A DNA stretch of 20,222 nt from Planctomycetaceae bacterium (GTDB lineage: Bacteria > Planctomycetota > Planctomycetia > Pirellulales > Pirellulaceae): NCBI GenBank assembly GCA_012965455.1, contig DTSG01000591.1:1-20222 (forward strand), read 5' to 3'. The translations under genes were made by a program, and so were the position numbers. Below are positions 7,516 to 16,400 of the stretch, piece after piece. Each line of letters opens with the position of its first letter. The stretch's first letter is position 1. Under the pieces are notes generated by a model. The model saw nothing but the letters and a program-made list of their open reading frames with translations. It was not told the DNA's origin and did not search any database.

Positions 7516-8640
7516 TTAGTACACGCCGACTGTGGTGCTCGTAGCGAATACGTGATAGGGTCGCACGCCCGAGACGCCATCCCAGGGAAATGTTTCAAAT
7601 GGTTTTTCTCGTTCGCCTTCATCTCTTTCAAGGAAACCGGGAATGAAGAGTTCTTGGGTTAATGTTGTCAGTTTGACGCGACCTGTTTCACCGTACGCGA
7701 CCGCAGTGTTTGAGTCTTCAAATTCGACGACTTCAGTGACGGCTCGAGGTTGCGGCGCGTGGTAGCTGATTTTGTAGTTATCTGCGGCGGTGACTGGTTT
7801 GCTGCAAGCAAGGCCCATCAGTGTATTGCCGTAGGTAGGAGTCATGTAGATGCCGCTTTTTTCTGGTGGACCACCGAATAGTTCTTCTACACAATAGCGG
7901 GTCCATTGAGGGGTGAATTCCGTACCACCAGAGAAAATGCCGGTGACGCCGATTTCTTTTAGGCTTGTGCCTCGGTCCTCTAATGCAAGGGCCAGTTGGT
8001 CGAGTAGTTTGGGAGTGGCAAACAGGCATTTGATTTCATGACCCGCAGTGAGGATCGTGATCGCTTGGTCGATGCAATGTTTTTTGTATTCTTCGAGGTG
8101 CTCCATCCATCCTTTTTTTATGAGTTTAACAACCCAGCGGGGATCTAGGTCGATGCAGAAACAAATGCCGCCGCGATGTTGGCATAGATGTTCTACGGCC
8201 AAGCGTAGACGGCGAGGTCCTGATGGGCCGAGCATCATCCAGTTGCCACCGCGTGGAAAATACTCGTCAGGCAAAGTTTCGCTGAACATTTCATAATCGA
8301 TGCGGAAGTCGTCCATCACCACTCGGCTTTTAGGAATACCTGTTGTTCCACCCGTTTCAAAAACGTAGGTTGGTTTGTCTTCTAATGCCTTGGGTACCCA
8401 CCGTCGGACTGGACCGCCACGCAACCAATCGTCTTCAAACAGTGGGAACTTGCGCAAGTCTTCGTAAGTTTTGATTTCCGTGAGTGGGTCAAAATTGAGC
8501 TCGGATTTTTTCTCTAACCAAAAGGGACAACCCGTGGATTCATGGAAGTGCCATTGGACGGTTTCATAGGTGTGGGCATCGAGTCGTTCTTTAGCTGCGG
8601 TGATAAGTTGGTCAAGCTGATCTTGTTGGGCGTCGCTCAT
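7516..8640 (-). CDS. PaaK/LuxE-like adenylate-forming acyl ligase
   Basis: A 374-residue protein starting at the ATG at 8640. The open frame extends upstream to 8796, but that part runs through the G/C-rich intergenic region and shows no family likeness. The adenylation P-loop is ETGGTTGIPKS (95-105). A YMTPTYGNT segment (265-273) sits where the A5 motif is expected. GETGRVKLTTLTQELFIPG (317-335) matches the end of the PaaK/CapK core. It should activate a carboxylic acid as acyl-AMP and pass it to a thiol. Its length is close to LuxE (about 370) and shorter than PaaK (about 430), so most of the usual C-terminal lid is missing. There is no cysteine after residue 279, so the C-terminal acyl-Cys of LuxE is absent. 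It is the first gene of the operon; the acid substrate and thiol acceptor are unknown. Confidence 0.85.
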   Translation of the reverse strand: MSDAQQDQLDQLITAAKERLDAHTYETVQWHFHESTGCPFWLEKKSELNFDPLTEIKTYEDLRKFPLFEDDWLRGGPVRRWVPKALEDKPTYVFETGGTTGIPKSRVVMDDFRIDYEMFSETLPDEYFPRGGNWMMLGPSGPRRLRLAVEHLCQHRGGICFCIDLDPRWVVKLIKKGWMEHLEEYKKHCIDQAITILTAGHEIKCLFATPKLLDQLALALEDRGTSLKEIGVTGIFSGGTEFTPQWTRYCVEELFGGPPEKSGIYMTPTYGNTLMGLACSKPVTAADNYKISYHAPQPRAVTEVVEFEDSNTAVAYGETGRVKLTTLTQELFIPGFLERDEGEREKPFETFPWDGVSGVRPYHVFATSTTVGVY

Positions 8641-8870
8641 AAAGTTAGTTCTTTGTGATTCAGAGGATGAATTGGGTGGGTGGGCGTTGTCTAGAATGCC
8701 TATGTATAACATCAAAAATAACCCAAAAACCCCCCAGTGGCAACGGTAGGGGTGGGCCGCGTTTCCCTCCCCCATACCCAATGTCCGATAAAACACCTTG
8801 CTCTTTTTTTGTATGCTGTAAACAATAGAAGTAGTCGACGCGTTTCATAATATTGCAAGGGACACAATTG
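8641..8870. promoter_or_regulatory. Divergent intergenic region with G/C-run hairpin
   Basis: This 230-base gap must hold the start signals for both divergent gene runs. On the minus strand TATACA (8708-8703) is a possible -10 box without a convincing -35. On the plus strand TTGCTC (8798-8803) followed after 17 bases by AACAAT is weak. The middle is full of G and C runs. GGGGTGGG (8749-8756) and CCCTCCCC (8765-8772) form an 8-base stem with one mismatch around an 8-base loop. On the minus strand the same tract is rich in G-runs and might form a G-quadruplex. AAGGGA (8857-8862) is a good ribosome binding site for the plus-strand gene. Confidence 0.45.
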
Positions 8871-9335
8871 ATGGCATCCGATTCACAAGACAACCCGCTG
8901 CAAGCTGCGTTTAGTAGTATTGATGTAACAGCAAGTACCGGTTCGCCGGATGCTGGAGATACCGCTGCGGATGTCAATACACTGTTAGCTGGCTTGATGA
9001 GGCGGATGATTGCTGAGCAGGAAACTTCAAATGCGTTGCTCAAAGAGTTGATCGGTCAGATGCAAGCGCAGCAGCGTGGCCGGACTGATGAGCTGGGTAA
9101 ATGGAAAAAAGCGAATCCCGAATTGGCGAATCGTTGCCGAGTAGCTGCTGAGACGCTGAGTGATGTCCAGAATGAGTTTTTGATGGGACTCACCGCAGAG
9201 GTCCAAGATAGTGAAGATACGCTGCGTGATAGTGATTACATGTTGCAAGAATTCGTCGACCGCTATGGTCCGCGACTCGCACATCTAAATGGTGTACTGC
9301 AAGTTCTTAGTCAGCTTGCTGCAAATGATTCATGA
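8871..9335 (+). CDS. Conserved-looking helical protein of unknown function
   Basis: A 154-residue protein. The ATG at 8871 is preferred over the in-frame TTG at 8853 because AAGGGA sits eight bases before it. I do not recognise the family. The first 30 residues are Ser/Thr/Asp-rich and probably disordered. The rest looks almost wholly alpha-helical: a segment at about 35-70 with LLAGLMRRMIAEQE and LLKELIGQMQAQQ that could form a coiled coil, then RGRTDELGKWKKANPELANRC, then an acidic helix ending in HLNGVLQVLSQLA. There is no signal peptide or membrane segment. Its stop overlaps the next gene's start (ATGA), so it is translationally coupled to the alpha/beta hydrolase, and the two may form a complex. 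Divergent transcription from the acyl-ligase operon hints at, but does not prove, a shared role. Confidence 0.75.
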   Translation: MASDSQDNPLQAAFSSIDVTASTGSPDAGDTAADVNTLLAGLMRRMIAEQETSNALLKELIGQMQAQQRGRTDELGKWKKANPELANRCRVAAETLSDVQNEFLMGLTAEVQDSEDTLRDSDYMLQEFVDRYGPRLAHLNGVLQVLSQLAANDS

Positions 9336-10222
9336 TCGTTGAATTAGTTAAGACACAAACTCGCGACGGCGTGCGGCTTGATGGAGCTATTACTCGTCAG
9401 AGTGTGACTGCGGCTACCGATGTGGATTCAGATTCTAAGCCGACTGGACTCATTGTCTGCTTGCATGGTGTCGGCAGTAATTTCTATGGCAGCACGATGA
9501 TGAATGTCTTGGCCGAGGGCTTGCATAGCGAGCAGTGGGATGTACTGCGAGTGAACACTCGAGGGCATGATTACTGTTATGTTGGGTCCTTTAAGATGGG
9601 GGTACGTCGTTTTGGATCCGGTTATGAAACCGTTGCTGATTGTGTACAGGATATTGCCGCTTGGGTTCAATGGGCCGAGCAGGCGGGGTATGAGCGAGTG
9701 GTGTTGCTTGGTCATAGCTTGGGCGCGATCAAAACGGTGTTTTACCAATCTCATGAGACGTTGGATTTAGTTGTTGCAGTGTTGGCGATCTCGCCACCGA
9801 GGTTAGAGCATGAGACTTTTCTCGTGGGTGAGCGATCAGGTGAGTTTCGGGCTTCTTTTAGCGCTGCAGAGAATTTGATCGCCACAGGATTAGCGGACGA
9901 ATTAGTTGATGTGACCTTTCCCTTTCCATTGTTGATTACCGCAGCGTCCTATGTTGATAAATATGGCTCACAAGATCGATACAATATTGTTAAGTTAATT
10001 GAACATCTGAATGTACCCACGCACTTCATCTATGGCGGATCCGAATTGACTGACGGCAATACTGCGTTTGCCGGACTTGCTGATGTGTTGGTCGACAAAG
10101 TGCGAGACTCCAAGTTGGTTGACTTAGTGTCGGTCGAAGTGATCGCTGAAGCAGACCATCTATATATGCGACATCTTGATACGCTACTGGTGAGCGCTCA
10201 ACGATTTGTTGACGCTTTGTAA
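9332..10222 (+). CDS. Alpha/beta-fold hydrolase
   Basis: A 296-residue cytoplasmic protein. The oxyanion HG lies in LIVCLHGVGSN (40-50). A VNTRGHD segment (74-80) matches the usual RG(H/F)G turn of the fold. The nucleophile elbow is GHSLGA (127-132) with Ser129, and the catalytic His is probably H276 in EADHLY. The acid residue is not certain; E238 or D241 in YGGSELTDGN is the expected place. The family covers esterases, thioesterases, lipases and peptidases, so the substrate cannot be named. A thioesterase role would fit the acyl-activating genes across the divergent promoter, but this is only inference. It overlaps the preceding gene by four bases (ATGA) and therefore needs no Shine-Dalgarno site of its own. 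No export signal is seen. Confidence 0.85.
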   Translation: MIVELVKTQTRDGVRLDGAITRQSVTAATDVDSDSKPTGLIVCLHGVGSNFYGSTMMNVLAEGLHSEQWDVLRVNTRGHDYCYVGSFKMGVRRFGSGYETVADCVQDIAAWVQWAEQAGYERVVLLGHSLGAIKTVFYQSHETLDLVVAVLAISPPRLEHETFLVGERSGEFRASFSAAENLIATGLADELVDVTFPFPLLITAASYVDKYGSQDRYNIVKLIEHLNVPTHFIYGGSELTDGNTAFAGLADVLVDKVRDSKLVDLVSVEVIAEADHLYMRHLDTLLVSAQRFVDAL

Positions 10223-10273
10223 TCACCCCCGCGATAACCGCATGGCTATTTATCTAGCTTAGTGATTTAAATC

Positions 10274-10298
10274 GCATATTTGCATCAAGTTGATATGC
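10274..10298. repeat. Nested inverted repeats upstream of the 10429 gene
   Basis: GCATAT (10274-10279) pairs with ATATGC (10293-10298). Inside lies ATCAA-G-TTGAT (10284-10294). The overlapping dyads, 131 bases before the next start codon in a 206-base gap, could be an operator for a dimeric regulator. Short dyads of this size also arise by chance, and I find no convincing promoter boxes next to it. Confidence 0.3.
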
Positions 10299-10428
10299 TG
10301 GTTGTACCGAATTACCCGATGAAACTGGTTTGTCATTGTTGTTAAACAGGGCAAAATGGGTATGTCTGTCAGTTGTTGATTGGTAAAGCAGGCAGAGTAG
10401 ATAAACAGGGTTTAGGGGTGATTGGTTA

Positions 10429-10875
10429 GTGTCTGAGCAAGAAGCACAAGTATCGTTGGGATTTATTACCGTCGTGGATCACGAGGAATTGGGCTGTATT
10501 GGTGGTTATCTCATATTAAATTTAGGTGGTCGACCTTTGGAGTTTCATTGTACAGCTCCTGTTCGTGCAAACCGTGCTCAGCAGATTCTGTATGGAGTAT
10601 CGTTGAAGCCTTTTTTGTATGGTGAGCTAGTGGGTCGTTCATTAGTCGAGAAGGGGCTGGAAACACCGATTGCGATTCTTGCAAATCAGTCGGAATTGAA
10701 TTCGTTGCAGCCCTTTATAGATGTACCGTTAATTCAGCTGGATGATGTTGAGCAGTCACAATTTGCTGTGATGCACGATTTGCAGGTCTTTATGGAAACG
10801 ATTCCGATTGACGAGCCATTTGGTCGAATAACGGATGCCATTGAAGAGGCTCGGCGAGGGGCTCGGGCAGCGTAA
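10429..10875 (+). CDS. Unknown protein paired with SNF2 ATPase
   Basis: A 148-residue protein with a GTG start at 10429. AGGGGTGAT (10414-10422) upstream matches the anti-Shine-Dalgarno sequence well and decides the start. I do not recognise the family. The first 100 residues look like a mixed alpha/beta fold, with SLGFITVVDHEELGCIGG and a YLILNLGGRPLEFHCTAP strand pair. The tail is acidic and then Arg/Ala-rich (EEARRGARAA). There is no signal peptide or membrane helix. It ends 35 bases before the SNF2-type gene on the same strand, so the two are almost certainly cotranscribed, and this protein may be a partner or regulator of the ATPase. Confidence 0.75.
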   Translation: MSEQEAQVSLGFITVVDHEELGCIGGYLILNLGGRPLEFHCTAPVRANRAQQILYGVSLKPFLYGELVGRSLVEKGLETPIAILANQSELNSLQPFIDVPLIQLDDVEQSQFAVMHDLQVFMETIPIDEPFGRITDAIEEARRGARAA

Positions 10876-10910
10876 CAGTTCCGTAGTTTAAGGTCAGGAA
10901 AGGGGGAGTG

Positions 10911-12800
10911 ATGGTTGGAATGTTGCCACAGCGGCGCAAACAATATACTAGGGCAGAGCTGCGCCCTCGAAGACGTGCTGAGAATAACGCAGACACCCGT
11001 CCTGAAATCGTATCGTGGCAAAACAGACCTGTAGCTGATGCGATGCGAGCAGGGGTGTATTCGTTGTTGCCGCGTGTTGATTTCTATACGACCGGTTGGC
11101 AAACGGCGCTCAACCGAAACCCCGAGATTCAATCACTGGAAATACCTTGGACTGTAAAAGCTCCCAGCGTTGTGACATTTAGCATGGCTCTGGCTGACGT
11201 CCGTGTGCTCGGTTTTCGTTTTCCGGAGTCTGCGACATGGAATGCATTTTCAAACAAAGATAACTCCTCGGACGATGTCGATGAAAAATCAGACGACAGC
11301 GCTAGCCAGGCAAGTTCATCACGGCTTAAGGTGAAGCCACGGATTCGCAAAGGTCAGCGACCCACGCGGATGCTGCCACCGCAAGACGTCATTAAATTAG
11401 AAGATCGCCTGTATTATCTGCTGCAACCACCTATTGAATCATTAGCGTGCGGCGCTTCGCTGCGATTTCCATTTGACCCCTTTCCTTATCAATATGAGGG
11501 TGTGGCTTTTTTGTATCCTCGATTCTCGGCCATTTTGGCAGATGAGATGGGGTTAGGTAAAACGATGCAAGCGATAACGACGATTCGTATGTTGTTGTTT
11601 TCCGGCGAGATCCGCAATGTGTTATTAGTATGTCCCAAGCCACTCGTGAGCAATTGGCAGCGTGAGTTTGCGTTGTGGGCACCTGAAATACCGGTAATGA
11701 TTGTCGAGGGAGATTCGGCAAAGCGTGATTGGCAATGGCAACAAACCTCTACGGCAGTCACGATTGCGAATTACGAGCTTATATTACGAGACTATGAGTC
11801 GATCGTGCGTGATGATGCCCAGTTTGATCTAATGTTGCTCGACGAAGCCCAGCGAATCAAGAATCGATCGAGTTCAACTAGCAAAGTGATCAGAAGCATT
11901 CCCCGCAGTCGGAGTTGGGCATTAACAGGTACGCCGGTAGAGAATAGTTGTGATGATTTAGTCGGTATCTTTGAGTTTTTGTCGCCGGGTTATCTCTATC
12001 CCGGGATTGAACCCCGCCGAGCTGCTGAACTGGTGGGCGACTATGTGCTGCGGCGAACAAAGGATGTGGTGATGACGGATATGCCACCGATCATGAATCG
12101 CGATGCGGAGTTGCAGTTGACTGAGCAGCAGTGGGAGCGATATCGGATTGCGGAAACCGATGGAGTGATGAAGCTGAATCAAATGGGAGACAGCGTGACG
12201 ATTCAGCATGTTTTTGAGTTGGTGTTACGGCTCAAGCAGATATGTAATTTTGATCCTGTTACCGGCGCAAGTGCTAAATTAGATCGACTTGAAGCCGACA
12301 TTGAAGAGGTTGCGGCGAGTGGTAAGAAAGCGATTGTGTTTAGCCAATGGGTGAAGACTCTGGAACAAATCTCAGAACGGTTAGATAGATTTGGACCCTT
12401 ACAGTATCACGGCGGGGTTGCCTCTAAGAAACGAGATACAATTCTTGAACGATTTAAAAATGACCCCGATCATTCTGTAATTTTGATGAGCTATGGTGCC
12501 GGAGCTGTTGGGCTGAATTTGCAGTTTTGTGAATACGTCTTTTTGTTTGATCGTTGGTGGAACCCAGCGGTGGAAGATCAGGCAATCAATCGAGCTCATC
12601 GTATTGGAGCGGTGGGGACGGTCACCGTTACGCGGATGTTGAGTGTGGGAACAATTGAAGAACGAATACAATCGGTGCTTGAAGCAAAACGTGAACTGTT
12701 CGATACGATATTCTCAAGCACTAAGAAACCGGCGAGTGCGGGCTTAACACAAGATGATATTTTTGGGCTGTTCGATTTACGTTTACCCGGATCAGGTTAG
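10911..12800 (+). CDS. SNF2-family DNA-dependent ATPase/helicase-like protein
   Basis: A 629-residue protein; a G-rich Shine-Dalgarno tract immediately precedes the ATG at 10911, and GTG at 10908 is an alternative. It carries a full SNF2 motor: motif I DEMGLGKT (211-218, Walker A lysine 217), motif II DEAQ (311-314, in place of the usual DEAH), motif III LTGTPVEN (338-345), motif IV region IVFSQW, motif V GAGAVGLNLQ and motif VI DQAINRAHRIG (556-566). This indicates an ATP-driven double-stranded-DNA translocase acting in chromatin or nucleoid remodelling, repair, transcription recycling or defence. The first 200 residues hold no domain I recognise, only a Ser/Asp-rich linker around residues 115-140. 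No nuclease or methylase gene is nearby, so defence is not supported here. Cotranscribed with the unknown gene upstream. Confidence 0.9.
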   Translation: MVGMLPQRRKQYTRAELRPRRRAENNADTRPEIVSWQNRPVADAMRAGVYSLLPRVDFYTTGWQTALNRNPEIQSLEIPWTVKAPSVVTFSMALADVRVLGFRFPESATWNAFSNKDNSSDDVDEKSDDSASQASSSRLKVKPRIRKGQRPTRMLPPQDVIKLEDRLYYLLQPPIESLACGASLRFPFDPFPYQYEGVAFLYPRFSAILADEMGLGKTMQAITTIRMLLFSGEIRNVLLVCPKPLVSNWQREFALWAPEIPVMIVEGDSAKRDWQWQQTSTAVTIANYELILRDYESIVRDDAQFDLMLLDEAQRIKNRSSSTSKVIRSIPRSRSWALTGTPVENSCDDLVGIFEFLSPGYLYPGIEPRRAAELVGDYVLRRTKDVVMTDMPPIMNRDAELQLTEQQWERYRIAETDGVMKLNQMGDSVTIQHVFELVLRLKQICNFDPVTGASAKLDRLEADIEEVAASGKKAIVFSQWVKTLEQISERLDRFGPLQYHGGVASKKRDTILERFKNDPDHSVILMSYGAGAVGLNLQFCEYVFLFDRWWNPAVEDQAINRAHRIGAVGTVTVTRMLSVGTIEERIQSVLEAKRELFDTIFSSTKKPASAGLTQDDIFGLFDLRLPGSG

Positions 12801-13169
12801 CAAAAACAAGGAATACAACGACCCATAATACCCCCAGAATAATTGTTTATAAGGCCAGTTAGACGCCAAATCACTATAGCGTTGTCAAGCGTTGATTGGG
12901 TAGAATCGGCCACAAATATACTGCGCGCAGAGTCTATCACGGCTGCTTTTGAGCGGTCGGCATTGATGGATTGTGCCGTGAAATTATTGGATGAGTTAAT
13001 ATATAGATACTAATTTAAGGAGCGTCAAAAATCCAAAACTGTTTGTGTAATTGACCGCTGACCACTGTGGCAACGCAGATTGGCGGTTACTTGATCCCAG
13101 CAGTTCAGTGATCGTTACCGTCATATGTGGTGTAAACCGCTGTTGACGCACCAATCACACCTTTATGGG

Positions 13170-13186
13170 GGGGGTGCGATACCCCC
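13170..13186 (+). repeat. G-run/C-run perfect hairpin
   Basis: GGGGGT (13170-13175) and ACCCCC (13181-13186) form a perfect 6-base GC-rich stem around the 5-base loop GCGAT. An eight-G run begins the element. It lies just ahead of the promoter candidate for the giant gene. No T-tract follows, so a role as terminator of upstream transcription is uncertain. An operator or supercoiling-sensitive element is equally possible. Confidence 0.5.
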
Positions 13187-13195
13187 TGACGGTGT

Positions 13196-13223
13196 TTGCA
13201 CGAAAACCTTAAAAAACTATAAT
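13196..13223 (+). promoter_or_regulatory. Candidate sigma-70-like promoter for the giant gene
   Basis: A perfect TATAAT (13218-13223) is preceded after 16 bases by TTGCAC (13196-13201), which shares three of six positions with the consensus -35. Transcription would begin near 13230 and leave a leader of about 200 bases before the first start codon. The -10 is the best match I see in the intergenic regions; the -35 is weak. Confidence 0.4.
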
Positions 13224-13417
13224 TGACGGGTTCCAATAGAATTACAGTGAAGGTCTGTATTTACAGTCTTTTATTGTTATTTGAATTTACGCAAACGCGA
13301 GTTCCTTATAAGGCGCTCGATTTGTTGATTGCAGCGATGTGATATTTACTTTGATTTAGCTGGTTAATGAGGATTTAGACACATGTCTGATCTAAAACCC
13401 AGCAGTAACTCGATATC

Positions 13418-13423
13418 GAGGGA
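13418..13423 (+). promoter_or_regulatory. Ribosome binding site for the first candidate start of the giant gene
   Basis: GAGGGA lies six bases before ATG 13430. An in-frame TAA at 13427-13429 directly precedes that ATG, so it is the furthest upstream start possible. Confidence 0.5.
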
Positions 13424-13429
13424 TAGTAA

Positions 13430-16400
13430 ATGACGATAGGAAAAAATCGTCGTGACTCCTTGCTCCGCAAGGGGAAGCACATGTTAAGAAACAAAAGCCA
13501 GGACAAGCCTCGTGTAGCATCACGTCAGCTGTTTCTTGAGTCTTTGGAAGATCGCCGTTTGTTAGCGGTAGGTCCTCAATTGATCGGGATCCAACCCAAC
13601 GACGGTGAGTTGTTGCCATTTGATAATCCTGACTATATCCGCACGACCGCTCCCCGCGATCTGCTGTTTCGTTTTGACGAGAATCAGGTATTTGACCCTA
13701 CGGATCTCGAAGGAATTCAGATTACGCGCAGTAGTCTTGACGGAGATTTCACGCCTGCGAGCGTAACAACTGACTTCAACTCTGGCGGTCTGGTTACCGT
13801 CAAATTTTCGGCGACAAAATTAGGTGTCGCTGAAAATGGTATTAAGCTGGTGTTTAGTAAACGAGATTTAGGTGGGCCTGGGACTCCATCGATCGGTGTT
13901 GTCGGAAAACGAATTGATGTAAGTCTGAATATCAACACGGGAAATGAATCAACAGCGAGCGATTTAATCGCCGCATTAAACCAAGACGTAGCAGCTCGCG
14001 CGCTGATCCAAGCAGAGATCATCGCCGGCGATGACGGCGCAGATATCGCCTCGCCATCCAATAGTTATTCACCTCTATTAACCTCAGGCGCGAATGATGT
14101 TGTCATTGAACCGGGCTATTTAGGAGTAGCCGATTCACCCAATGAAATCATTGTGCGTTTTGCCGAAACACTTCCCGATGACCTGTACCGAATTGATGTC
14201 TACGGAGATGGACTCAACGCATTGCGAAATGACCTAGGCGTCGCATTTGGTGATCTTACCGATGATGGTGTTGATAATGGCGTCGCCCAGTCGATTCAAT
14301 TCGAACTGGATCTAGGAGCGCAAATAATCTCGGTTGTTCCGCAACCGATTGTTCGCCAAACGGATGGATCGCTCGTTCAAAATCGTAACCAAATCTTAGT
14401 ATATTTCAATGCCGATGACTTAAATCCAGCTTCCGCTGAAAACACCAACTTCTACCAGTTGATCTATACTGGTGAAGGTTCAAACGGTGCGGGTGGCAGT
14501 ACGGGCGAAGCAAATCACCCGACGCTCTCGAACGTAGATGATGTTGTCATTTCCCCACAGACAGCCGTATATAACGCTGATCTAGACGCTGTCCTACTGA
14601 CTTTCGCTGACAACATCGACGACCCAACACGTACCTCGGGCACCTATCGTTTACGCGTCGGCACAGCCGAACATCGTCCGCTACAGCCAGTGTCGTTTAC
14701 ACCGGTCGACGACCCAGGTTCGACTTTTACAGGTGTTGACGACAACGGAGTACGGACGGTTGTAGACCTCGCCGCGAATTGGGACACGGGGCATATCATG
14801 GTTGTACTTGGCGATGGTGCTAAGTTTGTGGACGGTGAGACGTTCACAGTTGAAGCTGCCAATGGTTCAGGCACACAACAGTTTGAATTTGTAGATGCTG
14901 CTACTGGCGGAACGCTTGACGCAGGCAATGCAGCGGTCGCGTTTAATTCGGCAACGCCGACAAGTACAGCGGCGATGGCTACAGCGATTGAAAATGCTAT
15001 TAATCTTTGGGGTGGTGCCACGGGCGTAACCGCAACGGTCGGCGGATCCGCAACGATGACCACCGTACGAATCGATGGCGATGCAAACGTATTACTGGGC
15101 GACAGCTTGCAAGGCCTTGGTTTAGCAAGTGAAGGCATTATTATTAGCGAGGAAATTACGCCACCAGATTTAGCTAGCGAAAAATACTCGCTTAGATTCC
15201 CTGGCCCCGACAGCGAACCGGGACACCGGGATATTCCCATTGGTGGCTCGATGCATATCAACGGTTATGACCGAGTCGATGGGATTCGCACTGTGCAATA
15301 CAATTTCCAGCGTGAAATTGGATTGATTCCGGCGGCCAATGGTGGTACCGAACCAGCATTTAATGATATTACCGAAGAGCAGAAAAAACGAGCCCGAGAG
15401 ATATTCCAATTAATCTCTGAATATGCAGGTGTACAGTTTATTGAAACGGTGGACAGCGGATTAATAGTCGCTACGGGTGACTTGCGCAGCGTTGGGTGTT
15501 TTGTAGGTGCCTGTTCTCCGGGAATTATTTCTGGGCCTGGTGGTGTGATTGGTTTGGCCGGCAGCACGTCCAAAGGGGCAATCGCCATTATGGACAATGC
15601 GGAAAACTGGAATGACGAGTTTGGCGGAAGTTGGTTTCAGACGGCCATTCACGAAATCGGGCACCAAAATAGCCTAGCACATGCCTATGATTTACCAGCG
15701 ATGATGGGTAATGCCAATACCCCAACTAGCGAGGAGAGTTTCCCGGGTTATCAGGATATTGTTCACTTGCAACATTTAATGCGACCCGAAAGTAATGACA
15801 TTGATATGTATGAATTCAATGTCACCGAGGACGGCATATTTACAGCAGAAACGATGGCCGAAAGACTACTTGGTATTGACGGTCAAAACATGGTACTCGA
15901 TACCACCATGAATTTGTATCAAGTTCGAGTACTGACCGACGTAGATACCGATATACCTATCTTAGATAGCAGTGGTCAGCTGCAGCCGGTATTGGACGCC
16001 AACGGTAATGAAGTCAAAGATCTCATCGGTCGTAATGATGATTACTTCAGCAAAGATTCATTCTTGGAATTGCGATTGCGTGCTGGGAAATACTACATTG
16101 GTGTGAGTGCCAGTGGAAACTCAGTGTACGATCCGTCCGTTTATGATTCTGGAATTGGCGGACGCACCCAAGGTCGGTACGATCTACGGCTAAACTTCCG
16201 CCCTGACGTTGACCGCACGATTGTCGATGCGGATAATCCAGAAGATCCAGCAAACCCTGCGATTAAAGATACATCATTCGATGGAGACGCAGATGGAATA
16301 CCAGGTGGCGTTTATAATTTCTGGTTCAATGCAGCCGTGCCCAGTGATTTTGCGACAGGTGACGAACCACGTACTGTCTATGTGGATAAATCTGCACCAG

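Larger units (their letters stand above)
12801..13429. other. 629-base intergenic stretch before the giant gene
   Basis: I find no convincing gene here. No clear terminator follows the SNF2 gene. A frame from TTG 12843 to the stop at 13013 is open for 56 codons but lacks a credible start and ribosome binding site. GCGGTT (13083-13088) and AACCGC (13135-13140) are complementary arms 46 bases apart. The downstream part holds a G-run hairpin and a promoter candidate, listed separately. The long leader and isolated position suggest independent control of the giant gene. Confidence 0.6.

Noticed and set aside
8641..8796. N-terminal extension of the ligase gene to 8796
   Set aside because: The added 52 residues show no family similarity and run through the G/C-run intergenic region that should hold the divergent promoters.
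12843..13013. Open frame of 56 codons ending in a helix-like sequence
   Set aside because: It begins only with TTG, has no ribosome binding site, and frames of this length are expected by chance in 600 bases.
14644..15261. 205-codon open frame on the minus strand
   Set aside because: It lies wholly inside the giant plus-strand gene, has Ser/Pro/Ala-rich low-complexity content and matches no family; a shadow frame.
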